From: Demequina sp. NBRC 110055
GTDB lineage: Bacteria > Actinomycetota > Actinomycetes > Actinomycetales > Demequinaceae
Assembly: GCF_002090135.1 (NCBI RefSeq)
Contig: NZ_BBRL01000010.1
Coordinates: 1-64,000, forward strand
Direction: 5' to 3'
Length of the DNA stretch: 64,000 nt
The position numbers and the translations under genes were made by a program. This document shows positions 43,703 to 52,769 of the stretch, piece by piece (within the stretch, counting starts at the first letter, position 1; every line of letters begins with the position of its first letter). The notes below the pieces were generated by a model. The model searched no databases. It was not told where the DNA came from and saw only the letters and a program-made list of their open reading frames with translations.

Positions 43703-45790
43703 TCAGCCCTCCGACTTCTTGGTGTCGTCGCCTGCGGCGATGTCGGGTTCGTCGGGCGCGTCCGCAGAGGACTCGGTGGCGTCCGTGGAAACGTCGGGCG
43801 CCTCGGCAGCGTCGGTGGTAGCCGCAGGGGCCGATGCCGCCGCAGCCGCCTTCCGCTGCGCCGCCTTGCGCTCGGCGAGGGTGAGGCCCTCACCGGCGTC
43901 GCCGTCAGACTCGGCCGAGGCGATGGTCGCGGCCTTGGGTGCAGCCGACGCCGACCGGACGCGTCCGCGCCCCTTGTACATCGAGTCGCGGCCCAGCTGG
44001 CGCGGGTCGAGGCCCGACCACTTGTGGCCCTCGCCGAAGAACTTCGTCTTGGCCAGCAGCACCATCACTGGGTGGGTGAAGAGCATCACGATCAACACGT
44101 CGATCACGGTCGTGAGACCCAGGGTGAACGCGAAGCCGCGCACGCCGCCGACGGCGAGCATGTACAGCGTGATGGCCGCGAGCAGCGAAATCGCGTCGGA
44201 CGCCAGAATCGTGCGGCGGGCACGGGCCCACGCGTGATCGACGGCGCTCGTGAGGGACCTGCCCTCACGTAGCTCGTCGCGGATGCGCTCGAAGTACACG
44301 ATGAAGGAGTCCGCGGTAATACCGATCGCCACAATCAGACCGGCGACGCCCGCGAGCGAGAGCCGGTAATCGAGCCCCCACGACAGCAGGGTGATCACGC
44401 CGTAGGTGGTGATGCCGGCGAGCACCAGCGATCCCATCGTCACGACAGCGAGCGCGCGGTACTGGAACACCGAGTAGATGACCACGAGCAGCAGGCCGAT
44501 GGCGCCGGCGATGAGGCCCTTCTCGAGCTGCTCAGCACCGAGCGTGGCGGAGATCTGCTGGTTGGACTGGACCTCGAGGCTCAGCGGCAGCGCGCCGAAC
44601 TTCAGCTGGTTCGCGAGGCTTTCTGCCTGGTCCTGCGTGAAGTTACCCGTGATGGACGCCTGGCCACCCGAGATGCGCGCGGACACGGACGGCGCCGAGA
44701 TGACGGCACCGTCGAGCACCATCGCGAACTGGTTGCGCGGGCTCTCGAGCTGCGCGATGCGTTGCGTGATCTCGTCGAACTTCTGCGCGCCCTCGTCGGT
44801 GAACTGCAAGCGAACCTCGTAGGAGCCGGTGTAGGAACCGGCCTGGTTCTGCTGCGGGCCCGACGTGGCGGTCTCGAGGTCGTCACCCGTGAGCTCGACG
44901 GGACCCATGGCGTACTTGAGGAAGTCCGCCGAGCCACACGCGGTGTAGCCGGCCTGGGGGTCGCCCATGGAGCGCCCTGAGTAGTTCTCGATGCTGAGGC
45001 AGTCGAGCTCGGCGTACTCCTGCTGGAGTTCCGGAGTCAGCCACTCGAAGGACGACGGGTCCGTCTCGCCGTAGACCGGGCCGCTCGCGGTGTCGGTCGC
45101 GGTCGCGGTCGCGGAAGGCTCCGCGGACGGCTCGGCGCTGGGCTCGGCGGAGGCCTCGGCGCCGATCAGGGCGTCCGTCGTGACGGCGGACGCGCTCGGC
45201 TCGGGCGAGGCCGATGCGTCGGCGGCCTGGGTGGAGACGCTCGCCTCACCGACAACGTGCGCGGTCTCGGACGCGTCGACGTCGGGAACGAGGGTCTCGG
45301 CGGAGCTGGGCTCGGCCGATGGGCTGGGCTCCGCGGACGGTTCGGCCGATGCGCTGGGCTCGGGCGTCGCGCTGGTGTCCGTGCCCGCCGTGGCACCGGG
45401 GTCGCCCACCTGAAGCACGGGGCGGAACTGGAGCTGCGCCGACTGGGCGACCAGGTCCACCGTGGACTGGTCGGGGTTGCCCGGCAGCGAGACCACGATG
45501 TTGTTGCCCTGCGTCGTAATCTCCGCCTCGGCGACGCCGGAGGCGTCGACACGCTGGCGGATGATCTGCACCGCCTGGTCGAGGTCGGACTGATCGATCT
45601 CCTGCGTCGCTCCCTCCTCGAGCACGGGGGTCAGGATGATCTGACGTCCACCGGCGAGGTCGAGGGCGAGGCCCGGGGTCCAGTTGGTCGATCCGGTCGC
45701 CACGCCGGCAGCGAGGCCACCGAAGATGAGGACGAGGATGACGCCCAGCCAGATCAGCGCCTTGCGTGCGCTCTTGGTCGCTTTTGACAC
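43703..45790 (-). CDS. secD: Protein translocase subunit SecD
   Basis: 695-residue partner of SecF. Features are the N-terminal helix, the P1 periplasmic domain (LALDLAGGRQIILTP, NNIVVSLPGNP), the six-helix core (VAGLIVAIGITADSFIVYFERIRDELREG, AWARARRTILASDAISLLAAI), and a long C-terminal tail. A Pro/Ser/Ala/Glu/Thr-rich stretch of ~110 residues (about 135-245) interrupts the P1 region and a second Ala/Asp/Glu-rich tail ends the protein; neither is in typical SecD. Three motif copies (two in the insert, one in the tail) are encoded as Ala-Ser-Ala-like triplets. It is first of secD-secF. Confidence 0.93.
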   Translation of the reverse strand: MSKATKSARKALIWLGVILVLIFGGLAAGVATGSTNWTPGLALDLAGGRQIILTPVLEEGATQEIDQSDLDQAVQIIRQRVDASGVAEAEITTQGNNIVVSLPGNPDQSTVDLVAQSAQLQFRPVLQVGDPGATAGTDTSATPEPSASAEPSAEPSPSAEPSSAETLVPDVDASETAHVVGEASVSTQAADASASPEPSASAVTTDALIGAEASAEPSAEPSAEPSATATATDTASGPVYGETDPSSFEWLTPELQQEYAELDCLSIENYSGRSMGDPQAGYTACGSADFLKYAMGPVELTGDDLETATSGPQQNQAGSYTGSYEVRLQFTDEGAQKFDEITQRIAQLESPRNQFAMVLDGAVISAPSVSARISGGQASITGNFTQDQAESLANQLKFGALPLSLEVQSNQQISATLGAEQLEKGLIAGAIGLLLVVIYSVFQYRALAVVTMGSLVLAGITTYGVITLLSWGLDYRLSLAGVAGLIVAIGITADSFIVYFERIRDELREGRSLTSAVDHAWARARRTILASDAISLLAAITLYMLAVGGVRGFAFTLGLTTVIDVLIVMLFTHPVMVLLAKTKFFGEGHKWSGLDPRQLGRDSMYKGRGRVRSASAAPKAATIASAESDGDAGEGLTLAERKAAQRKAAAAASAPAATTDAAEAPDVSTDATESSADAPDEPDIAAGDDTKKSEG

Positions 45791-45907
45791 AGGATTCCTT
45801 CGGGTCTTGCGTGCGTGATTGCCCCCAGAGGAGCCCAGCCGATTCTAGGGGTATCGGGCAACCGCGTCGACCAGGCCATCCGCGTGCCGCCCATTGAGCG
45901 TGCGCGC

Positions 45908-46960
45908 TCAGTCGAACAGGCGGCCGCCCACGTGGCCGGCGACGGCATCGGCCGGGGCGGTGAGGCCGAGGTGCTCCCAGGCATCGGCCGTCGCCACCCG
46001 GCCGCGTGGGCTGCGGCTCATGAGGCCCTCGCGCACCAAGAACGGTTCGGCGACCGTCTCGACGGTCTCGGGCTCCTCGCCCACGGACACCGCGAGCGTC
46101 GACAGGCCCACGGGACCACCGCCAAAACGGGTGCACAGGGCGCGCAGTACGGCGCGGTCGAGGCGGTCGAGTCCGCGCTCGTCGACCTCGTAGACCGTGA
46201 GTGCCTCGCGTGCATTGGCGAGCGTGCCGCGGCCGTTGCCGTGCACCTCGGAGAAGTCCCGCACGCGGCGCAGGAGCCGGTTCGCGATGCGAGGCGTGCC
46301 ACGCGAGCGACCGGAAATCTCATGCGCGGCGGAGACGTCGATGGGGAAATCGAGCAGCCGCGCGGAGCGGCCGAGAATGCGCTGGAGCTCAGCGGGCTCG
46401 TAGAACTCGAGGTGGCCCGTGAAGCCGAAGCGGTCCCTCAGCGGTGCAGGCAACAGACCCGCGCGCGTGGTCGCGCCCACCACGGTGAAGCGCGGCAGGC
46501 TCAGCGGGATCGACGTGGCGCCGGCGCCCTTACCCACCACCACGTCGACACGGAAGTCCTCCATGGCGAGGTAGAGCATCTCCTCGGCGGGGCGCGCGAG
46601 GCGGTGAATCTCGTCGAGGAACAGCACGTCGCCCTCCTCGAGGGACGACAGAATCGCCGCGAGGTCGCCGGCATGCTGAATGGCGGGGCCCGAGGTGAGG
46701 CGCAGGTTGGCGCCCATCTCTGTCGCGATGATCATGGCCAACGTGGTTTTGCCCAGGCCGGGAGGGCCGGACAGCAGCACGTGGTCAGCGGTGGTGCCGC
46801 GTGCGGACGCGGCGCGTAGCACGAGGCTGAGTTGGTCGCGCAGGGTCTGCTGTCCCACGAACTCGTCGAGGCTGCCCGGGCGCAGCGCGGCCTCTGCGGA
46901 GCGTTCGATGGCGTCGGCGTCCGCCGACACCAGGCGCGGGTCGGCGTCCTCGTCAAACAC
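45908..46960 (-). CDS. ruvB: Holliday junction branch migration ATPase RuvB
   Basis: AAA+ motor that drives branch migration with RuvA. GTG at 46960 with a GGGGGCG site gives 350 residues beginning [11 protein letters not shown], matching family length; an ATG ten codons upstream lies further into ruvA. Motifs: Walker [10 protein letters not shown], Walker [11 protein letters not shown], sensor 1 [10 protein letters not shown], and C-terminal winged helix ([24 protein letters not shown]). Its start overlaps the ruvA stop by 8 bp. Confidence 0.96.
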   Translation of the reverse strand: MFDEDADPRLVSADADAIERSAEAALRPGSLDEFVGQQTLRDQLSLVLRAASARGTTADHVLLSGPPGLGKTTLAMIIATEMGANLRLTSGPAIQHAGDLAAILSSLEEGDVLFLDEIHRLARPAEEMLYLAMEDFRVDVVVGKGAGATSIPLSLPRFTVVGATTRAGLLPAPLRDRFGFTGHLEFYEPAELQRILGRSARLLDFPIDVSAAHEISGRSRGTPRIANRLLRRVRDFSEVHGNGRGTLANAREALTVYEVDERGLDRLDRAVLRALCTRFGGGPVGLSTLAVSVGEEPETVETVAEPFLVREGLMSRSPRGRVATADAWEHLGLTAPADAVAGHVGGRLFD

Positions 46961-47564
46961 GCGCCGCCCCCATAGTGCGCAGTGCGGCACGGAGGGTCAC
47001 GGCGACATCGGCCTCGGCCACGGGGCCATCGGTGACGGCGTCGACGGCCTTGGTCGCCGCCGCGGGCTTCCACCCCAGGCCGATGAGCGCCTGCTCGACC
47101 TGGTCACGCGCGTCTGCCGTGCCGGCCGGGGCCTTCTGGAGCGTACCGGCGACGTCGAGCTCGGGAAGCGACAGCTTGCCTCCCAGCTCCAGCAGGAGGC
47201 GCGCGGCCACCTTTGCGCCGATGCCCGGCACCTGCTCGAGCGCCTTCCTGTCCCCCGCCGCGACGGCGTGCGCGAGGGCGTCGGGCGTGTGCACCGCAAG
47301 CATCGCCAAGGCCAGGCGCGGTCCCACGCCCTGGACGGACTGGAGCGCCTCGAAGGTGTCGCGCTCATGTTCCGTGCCGAAGCCGAACAGCGTGAGTGAG
47401 TCCTCGCGCACCACCAGGTGGGTGTGCACGCGCACGGTCGCACCGTGGCGCAGCTCCGCCAGGGTGGTCGGCGTCGACAGCACCTTCATGCCGACGCCGC
47501 CGGTCTCGATGACGGCGCTCGTCGCACCGACCGACAGCACCTCGCCGTGGAGCGTGGAGATCAC
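46953..47564 (-). CDS. ruvA: Holliday junction DNA-binding protein RuvA
   Basis: Tetrameric junction-binding protein. The GTG at 47564 with AAGGAGG upstream gives 203 residues beginning with the OB-fold domain ([24 protein letters not shown]). Two helix-hairpin-helix motifs follow ([14 protein letters not shown] and [14 protein letters not shown]), and domain III at the end ([22 protein letters not shown]) contacts RuvB. An upstream open extension is rejected. Order ruvC-ruvA-ruvB is the usual one. Confidence 0.96.
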   Translation of the reverse strand: MISTLHGEVLSVGATSAVIETGGVGMKVLSTPTTLAELRHGATVRVHTHLVVREDSLTLFGFGTEHERDTFEALQSVQGVGPRLALAMLAVHTPDALAHAVAAGDRKALEQVPGIGAKVAARLLLELGGKLSLPELDVAGTLQKAPAGTADARDQVEQALIGLGWKPAAATKAVDAVTDGPVAEADVAVTLRAALRTMGAARV

Positions 47565-47659
47565 GCACCCCTCCTTCGAACGTATGTACGAACACCGTAC
47601 GGGACGGAGCCGACATCTCGGCACGCGACGCGCCCAGGCCGTCCGCGACAAACTGGGGC

Positions 47660-48214
47660 TCAGCCGCGCTTACGGGCTGACTTCTCGGCATCGGCCCACA
47701 GCCGCTGCGCGGCCGTCGAGGCCGTGTTACCCAGCGGCGCCGCTCCCCCACGCCACGCGTGGGCGATGGCGATCGCCAGGGCGTCGGCGGCATCGGCCGG
47801 CTTGGGCACCTCGGTGAGACCCAAGACCTTGGAGACCATGTAGCCCACCTGCGCCTTGCCCGCGCGGCCGTCGCCCGTGACGGCGGCCTTGACCTCGGAC
47901 GGCGTGTACAGCGCGAGCGGCAGGCCGCGGCGCGCGGCCGTCAGCATCACGACGCCCGAGATCTGCGCCGTGCCCATCACCGTCGACACATTGGACTGCG
48001 CGAAGACGCGCTCGAGTGCGATCGCCTCGGGCAGGTGCTCGTCGAGGACCGCGTCGAGCGCGTCGGCCAACCGCGCGATGCGCGCAGGAGTATTGGACGT
48101 CGAGGGGCTCGTCGCGGCACTGACGTGGACCAACGCCACCTTGCGCCCCCCGGACGCGTCGATGACGCCCAGGCCGCACCGAGTCAGCCCGGGGTCGACG
48201 CCGAGGATGCGCAT
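47660..48214 (-). CDS. ruvC: Crossover junction endodeoxyribonuclease RuvC
   Basis: Holliday junction resolvase with RNase H fold. From the ATG at 48214 the protein has 184 residues: [14 protein letters not shown] with the first catalytic Asp, [19 protein letters not shown] with the Glu, and [16 protein letters not shown] with the last acidic pair. It follows yebC by 19 bp and precedes ruvA by 95 bp. The open stretch upstream overlapping yebC is not coding. Confidence 0.96.
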   Translation of the reverse strand: MRILGVDPGLTRCGLGVIDASGGRKVALVHVSAATSPSTSNTPARIARLADALDAVLDEHLPEAIALERVFAQSNVSTVMGTAQISGVVMLTAARRGLPLALYTPSEVKAAVTGDGRAGKAQVGYMVSKVLGLTEVPKPADAADALAIAIAHAWRGGAAPLGNTASTAAQRLWADAEKSARKRG

Positions 48215-48233
48215 GGCGCGTGCGAGGCCGGAG

Positions 48234-48986
48234 TTACTCGGCCGCGGCCTCGAGCACCTCGTCGGAGGCGTCCATGTTGGCGAACACGTTCTGCACGTCG
48301 TCGCAGTCCTCGAGGGCGTCGATGAGGCGCAGCATCTTCTTCGCACCGTCGACGTCGAGGTCGACCCTCATCGAGGGCACCCAGGCGGCCTCGGCCGAGT
48401 CGTAGTCGATGCCCGCCTCCTGCAGAGCGGTGCGTACGGCGATCACGTCGGTGGCCTCCGAGGTGATCTCGAACACGTCGCCGCCGTCCTCGATCTCCTC
48501 GGCGCCCGCCTCAAGCGTCGCCTCCATGAGCGCATCCTCGCTGGTGCCCTCCTTGGAGACAATCACCTGTCCCTTGCGGGAGAACAGGTACGCGACCGAG
48601 CCGGGGTCGGCAAGGGTGCCGTTGTTGCGGGTCAGCGCGGTGCGCACCTCCATGGCGGCGCGGTTGCGGTTGTCCGTCAGGCACTCGATGAGCATCGCGA
48701 CGCCGTTGGGCCCGTACGCCTCGTACATGATGTTCTCGTACTGGGCGCCGCCGGCCTCGAGGCCCGAGCCACGCTTGACGGCGCGGTCGATGTTGTCGTT
48801 GGGGACCGAGGACTTCTTGGCCTTCTGGATCGCGTCGAAGAGCGTCGGGTTACCCGCGGGGTCGCCACCACCGGTGCGCGCCGCGACCTCGATGTTCTTG
48901 ATCAGCTTGGCAAACAGCTTGCCGCGCTTGGCATCGATGACGGCCTTCTTGTGCTTGGTAGTGGCCCACTTGGAGTGACCGGACAC
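48234..48986 (-). CDS. yebC: YebC/PmpR-family protein
   Basis: 250-residue member of the YebC family, proposed as a transcriptional regulator or, more recently, a translation factor for proline-rich proteins. Begins [36 protein letters not shown], then has the conserved [27 protein letters not shown] and [19 protein letters not shown] segments. The GTG start at 48986 is usual. The order yebC-ruvC-ruvA-ruvB is conserved across bacteria. Confidence 0.96.
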   Translation of the reverse strand: MSGHSKWATTKHKKAVIDAKRGKLFAKLIKNIEVAARTGGGDPAGNPTLFDAIQKAKKSSVPNDNIDRAVKRGSGLEAGGAQYENIMYEAYGPNGVAMLIECLTDNRNRAAMEVRTALTRNNGTLADPGSVAYLFSRKGQVIVSKEGTSEDALMEATLEAGAEEIEDGGDVFEITSEATDVIAVRTALQEAGIDYDSAEAAWVPSMRVDLDVDGAKKMLRLIDALEDCDDVQNVFANMDASDEVLEAAAE

Positions 48987-49063
48987 GTGTGCTCCCTTGG
49001 TGACGGACTGTCAGGACTGCCGACCAGTGTACTCAGGGTGTGCCGCCCGGCGATCAGCGCGTT

Positions 49064-49453
49064 TCACAGCAGCGCGAGGATGGCCCAGCGACCCAGCACG
49101 CCGAGCACTCCGGCCCAGATGAGGCTCGCGAGGGTACCAATGATGAACCGCTCGGCCGCCTCGGAGCGAGCGTCCGCCGCGGTGTCGCGCAGTTCCGGAT
49201 AGCGGCCCAGGCCCTTGATGGCGATGACGACGGCGACGACCTCGGGCATGCCGATGAGGATGCCGCCGGTGACCATGACGCGCTCGAGCACGCCGACCCA
49301 CATACCGCCGCGCAGCAGACCCGGCGTGGCTGCGGCGGGTTCGATGCGCCGAAGCAGCCACGACACGAGCGGCGCTCCCAGCGCCGTGGCGAGCGCCAGG
49401 GTGGCGAGCGCGATGGCCGGGATGGCGATCGCGATCAGCAGGTCCTCATTCAT
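49064..49453 (-). CDS. Membrane protein paired with SatD
   Basis: 129 residues from the ATG at 49453 (AAGGA upstream), with about three hydrophobic helices and the segment GVLERVMVTGGILIGMPEVVAVVIAIKGLGRYPEL. It overlaps the SatD-like gene by 8 bp. In other genomes a membrane protein is often found next to satD, so the two probably act together, but the function is unknown. Confidence 0.75.
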   Translation of the reverse strand: MNEDLLIAIAIPAIALATLALATALGAPLVSWLLRRIEPAAATPGLLRGGMWVGVLERVMVTGGILIGMPEVVAVVIAIKGLGRYPELRDTAADARSEAAERFIIGTLASLIWAGVLGVLGRWAILALL

Positions 49454-50081
49454 GGATGTCCTTCCTCGGGGCATCGTCGCCCGCCGCCCGAGCCACCAGC
49501 ATCGCGGCCACCGGACGGGCCGCCCGCTCTTCCTCGATCATCGCAGCCGAAGCACGCTGGCTCACCGCCTGCGGAGAAATGCCGAGCCCCTGCGCTACGT
49601 CGCGCTGGGTCGCGGAATCGGCGAGGGCATCGGCCACCTGCCAGCCCGCCTCCGTGCGCCGTTGGAGGACCGCGCCGATGAGCTGCAGCACGGCGGTCGC
49701 CGCGCCGGCCGCACCCTCGTCGGCTCCGACGACGACCACCGGGACAGGCTCGCGGCGGCCCCGCGCCCGCTCTACGGCATCCCGGGCGGCCACGAAGGCG
49801 GCACCCGAACTCGCACGCGCGGTGGCCGAGAGGGGCAGGTTCACCCCTCCGGCGCCGATGCCCACCGACCAATCCCCCTCGCGCACCAGCCGCAGCGCGA
49901 GATCGACGGCGGCATCGGCCTGAGTCAGCACCGCCTGAAACTCGTCGCCCACCGTGCGCTCGATGGGCAGGGCGATCGCATCGCTCCACCGCTTCCGCCA
50001 GCCGTCCAGGGAGGACAGCAGGGCGTCAACGCGCTCACCCGTGCGGGTGCTGTCGCGTTGATCGGCGGTCAGAACGAACAT
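49446..50081 (-). CDS. SatD-family protein with C-terminal HTH
   Basis: 211-residue protein resembling the SatD family (first named in Streptococcus for secretion and acid tolerance). The N-terminal part (MFVLTADQRDSTRTGERVDALL, VGDEFQAVLTQADAAVDLAL, GVNLPLSATARASSGAAFVAAR) resembles nucleotidyl cyclase-like folds seen in the family. Near the end is a helix-turn-helix-like segment, SATQRDVAQGLGISPQAVSQRASAA. Upstream are three copies of a CAAGGTT half-site, suggesting that it binds its own promoter. Two motif copies lie inside. Confidence 0.75.
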   Translation of the reverse strand: MFVLTADQRDSTRTGERVDALLSSLDGWRKRWSDAIALPIERTVGDEFQAVLTQADAAVDLALRLVREGDWSVGIGAGGVNLPLSATARASSGAAFVAARDAVERARGRREPVPVVVVGADEGAAGAATAVLQLIGAVLQRRTEAGWQVADALADSATQRDVAQGLGISPQAVSQRASAAMIEEERAARPVAAMLVARAAGDDAPRKDIHE

Positions 50082-50085
50082 GCGT

Positions 50086-50120
50086 CAAGGTTAGAACCTT
50101 GTTTCGCAAGAATCAAGGTT
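50086..50120. promoter_or_regulatory. CAAGGTT operator cluster upstream of the SatD gene
   Basis: CAAGGTT (50086-50092) and AACCTTG (50095-50101) form a perfect inverted repeat around AG; a third copy, CAAGGTT, lies at 50114-50120. The cluster occupies the 37-bp gap between the TPR gene stop and the SatD start and is AT-rich against its surroundings. A likely operator. Confidence 0.65.
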
Positions 50121-50619
50121 ATGGTCTTGATGTTGGCGAACCCTGGAGCGCCGCCGCGTACCTGGCGACCGCCCGCCCGTACGGGGTTGCCTGAGCCGCG
50201 GCCGATGCCTCGGACACCTCGACCTGCGAGGCACGCCCGAGGTCATAGAGCGCGAGCACGCGGAACGCCGCGGCCGCCGGAGCCAAGTCCGGCGCGACCG
50301 GCGACGACGCGAGCAACGCGACCGCATCGGCCGAGCGGTCCACGTGGCGTAACGAACTGGCGAGCTGGATGATCGCCTCGTCGTGGCGGCGCGGGTCAAG
50401 GCCGGCGTCGAGGGCGCGCTCGTAGACTCCGATCGCGACGGCCTCCTCGCCGACAAAGTCGTGGGCGGAGGCCAACTCGAACAGCGCGGCGGCGTCGCCG
50501 TCCTCGCGCGCGCCCACGAGCGCCCTCGCGCGGGCGAGCACGGCACCCGGACGTGAGCGGTCGGCGGTGGCCCAGAGGTCGGCCACCTGGCGCTCCCAGC
50601 GCTCGGCCTCAGTCGGCAC
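50119..50619 (-). CDS. TPR-repeat protein
   Basis: 166 residues from the GTG at 50619, with AAGGA upstream. The sequence is all-helical with repeating Ala-rich TPR-like patterns (ALFELASAHDFVGEEAVAIGVYERALDAG, HDEAIIQLASSLRHVDRSADAVALL, AFRVLALYDLGRASQVEVSEASA), resembling the tetratricopeptide (TPR_5) family. It follows pdxT by 28 bp and may be an accessory of unknown role. A longer frame upstream lies over pdxT and is rejected. Confidence 0.75.
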   Translation of the reverse strand: MPTEAERWERQVADLWATADRSRPGAVLARARALVGAREDGDAAALFELASAHDFVGEEAVAIGVYERALDAGLDPRRHDEAIIQLASSLRHVDRSADAVALLASSPVAPDLAPAAAAFRVLALYDLGRASQVEVSEASAAAQATPYGRAVARYAAALQGSPTSRP

Positions 50620-50647
50620 AGTCGTCCTTGCGGTTCGCCACGGCGGT

Positions 50648-51232
50648 CTAGATGAGGTCGAGCAGGCGCTGGTGGACGCGCGGCTCGTCGGAGATCTCGG
50701 GGTGAAAGGCGGTCGCGATGCGCACGCCGAACTGCACGGCCACCGGGTGGGTGGTGCCGTCGGCGCCGTCCGCCGTGGCGAGTACCTCGACACCCTCGCC
50801 GTAGGACTCGACCCACGGCGCGCGGATGAACGTGGCCTGCATGGGCGAGCCGTCGGGCAGCCACGTGAGCGACGCCTCGGCCGAGTCGACCTGACGCCCG
50901 AACGCGTTGCGCCGCACCGTCATGGGGATCGCCTCGAGGGTCTGCTGGCCCTCGATGCCGTCCACCAGGTCCGTGGCGAGCAGGATCATGCCGGCACACG
51001 AGCCCAACACGGGCAGCCCCGCCTCGATCCGCGCGATGAGCGGCTCACGCAGATCGAAGGCCCTGAGCAACTTGTCGATGGTGGTCGACTCGCCGCCGGG
51101 CAGGATGATTGCGTCGACCTCGTCGAGCTCGCGCGGGCGGCGCACCAGCGTCACCTCGGCCCCCAACGCCGTCACCGCCGCCGCATGCTCGCGCACGTCG
51201 CCCTGCAGTGCCAACACTCCTACCGTCGTCAC
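50648..51232 (-). CDS. pdxT: Pyridoxal 5'-phosphate synthase glutaminase subunit
   Basis: Provides ammonia from glutamine to PdxS for PLP synthesis. The GTG at 51232 overlaps the NUDIX stop (GTGA) and gives 194 residues. Visible are GVLALQGDVREH at the N-terminus, LPGGESTT, the nucleophile in GSCAGMILLA, and the His/Glu pair in TAFHPEISDE near the end. All catalytic triad residues are present. Confidence 0.96.
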   Translation of the reverse strand: MTTVGVLALQGDVREHAAAVTALGAEVTLVRRPRELDEVDAIILPGGESTTIDKLLRAFDLREPLIARIEAGLPVLGSCAGMILLATDLVDGIEGQQTLEAIPMTVRRNAFGRQVDSAEASLTWLPDGSPMQATFIRAPWVESYGEGVEVLATADGADGTTHPVAVQFGVRIATAFHPEISDEPRVHQRLLDLI

Positions 51233-51816
51233 TCGCTGACCTCTCCCAAATCCACCGTCTGGCCGTCCCAAGTGAGGAACGGCGCCCAGTCCTCCCGTAG
51301 TTGGGCGGGAAACACCTCAATCTCCGCGGCGGCCAGCTCCGCCTGCGTCATCCACACCGTGTCGTCAATGGTCTCCTCCTCGGTGGAGGTCCAGGCGAGA
51401 CCGGACGCGGGCGTCGCATCGGCCAACTGTGCCACGAAGAACACCTCGTGCTGCACGTACGGGCGCGACTGAAAATCGAACAGAGCCGTGCGGTCCCACA
51501 CCGGACCGACCAGGGCCTCGGGTGGCACCACGAGCCCCGTCTCCTCGGTCAGCTCGCGCGCCGCGGCCTCCCGCGCGCTCTCCCCCGCCTCGAGGCCGCC
51601 GCCGGGCGTGAACCACCAGGACCGCTCGGGGCGGTGCGAGTCGTGCGCCCTCATCATCAGCAGGCGCCCCTCGCCGTCGAGCAAGAGCACGCGGGCACCC
51701 TCCCGCTGAATCACGCCCGGCTGCGCCTCACGTCCAAGCTGTACCCCAGACACAGGTACGGCCGATGCGGGGGTCACCCCCGCATCGGCCGTCTGGTCGT
51801 TCAAGCCTTCAGTCAC
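51229..51816 (-). CDS. NUDIX hydrolase between pdxS and pdxT
   Basis: 195-residue protein. The NUDIX box is intact: [25 protein letters not shown], split by family consensus GX5EX7REUXEEXGU. It follows pdxS with an ATGA overlap and precedes pdxT with a GTGA overlap, so it is translated as part of the PLP operon. It may remove a damaged or overflow metabolite of the pathway, or hydrolyse an unrelated nucleotide. The first ~28 residues are low-complexity and cover an inverted repeat, so a GTG further in (about residue 22, before [12 protein letters not shown]) is an alternative start. Confidence 0.85.
   Translation of the reverse strand: MTEGLNDQTADAGVTPASAVPVSGVQLGREAQPGVIQREGARVLLLDGEGRLLMMRAHDSHRPERSWWFTPGGGLEAGESAREAAARELTEETGLVVPPEALVGPVWDRTALFDFQSRPYVQHEVFFVAQLADATPASGLAWTSTEEETIDDTVWMTQAELAAAEIEVFPAQLREDWAPFLTWDGQTVDLGEVSE
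51758..51792. repeat. Long inverted pair of the dispersed motif inside the NUDIX N-terminus
   Basis: A 16-bp perfect stem (51758-51773 and 51777-51792, TCA loop) with arms containing GGCCGATGC and GCATCGGCC. It encodes part of [13 protein letters not shown] if the first ATG is used. It lies about 20 bp after the pdxS stop, where a terminator or mRNA-processing hairpin would be expected. Confidence 0.8.
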
Positions 51817-52721
51817 CAGCCGCGCTCGGCGAGGCGGTGCGGTTCGGGAACGTCGTCGACGTTGATGCCGACCATGGCCTCGCCCAGTCCGCGCGAGACC
51901 TCCGCGATGACCGAGGGGTCGTCGTAGAAGGTCGTGGCCTTGACGATCGCCTTGGCGCGCGAGGCGGGGTCACCGGACTTGAAGATGCCGGAGCCGACGA
52001 ACACGCCCTCGGCGCCCAACTGCATCATCATCGCCGCGTCGGCCGGGGTGGCGATGCCGCCCGCGGTGAACGTCACGACGGGCAGCTTGCCGGTCTCGGC
52101 CACCTCCTGCACGAGCGGCAGCGGCGCCTGGAGCTCCTTGGCCGCGACGTACAGCTCGTCCTTGGGCAGCGACGTGAGGCGCGCGATCTCGGAGCGCAGC
52201 GTGCGCATGTGGGTCGTGGCGTTCGACACGTCACCGGTGCCGGCCTCGCCCTTGGAACGGATCATGGCCGCGCCCTCGGAGATGCGGCGCAGCGCCTCAC
52301 CCAGGTTGGTCGCGCCGCACACGAACGGCACAGTGAACTGCCACTTGTCGATGTGGTGGGCGTAATCGGCCGGCGTCAGGACCTCGGACTCGTCGATGTA
52401 GTCCACGCCCAGCGACTGCAGCACCTGCGCCTCGACGAAGTGGCCGATGCGGGCCTTCGCCATGACGGGGATCGAGACGGCGTCGATGATGCCGGAGACC
52501 AGGTCGGGGTCCGACATGCGGGCCACGCCGCCCTGGGCGCGGATGTCCGCGGGGACACGCTCGAGGGCCATGACGGCGACGGCTCCGGCGTCCTCGGCGA
52601 TCTTGGCCTGCTCGGGGGTGACGACGTCCATGATGACGCCGCCCTTGAGCATCTCGGCCATGCCGCGCTTGACCAGATCGGTGCCGACCTGGGGGGTGGT
52701 GCTAGGGGCGGTGTCGCTCAT
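51813..52721 (-). CDS. pdxS: Pyridoxal 5'-phosphate synthase lyase subunit
   Basis: Condenses ribose 5-phosphate, glyceraldehyde 3-phosphate and ammonia to PLP as a dodecamer with PdxT. 302 residues, one of the most conserved enzymes known: [61 protein letters not shown], and the phosphate-binding [29 protein letters not shown]. Start at ATG 52721. First gene of pdxS-NUDIX-pdxT. Confidence 0.98.
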   Translation of the reverse strand: MSDTAPSTTPQVGTDLVKRGMAEMLKGGVIMDVVTPEQAKIAEDAGAVAVMALERVPADIRAQGGVARMSDPDLVSGIIDAVSIPVMAKARIGHFVEAQVLQSLGVDYIDESEVLTPADYAHHIDKWQFTVPFVCGATNLGEALRRISEGAAMIRSKGEAGTGDVSNATTHMRTLRSEIARLTSLPKDELYVAAKELQAPLPLVQEVAETGKLPVVTFTAGGIATPADAAMMMQLGAEGVFVGSGIFKSGDPASRAKAIVKATTFYDDPSVIAEVSRGLGEAMVGINVDDVPEPHRLAERGW

Positions 52722-52769
52722 GCCTGATGCTTCCTTCGCGTCGTGGTTTCGGGGAGGTGTGTTGCCCGC

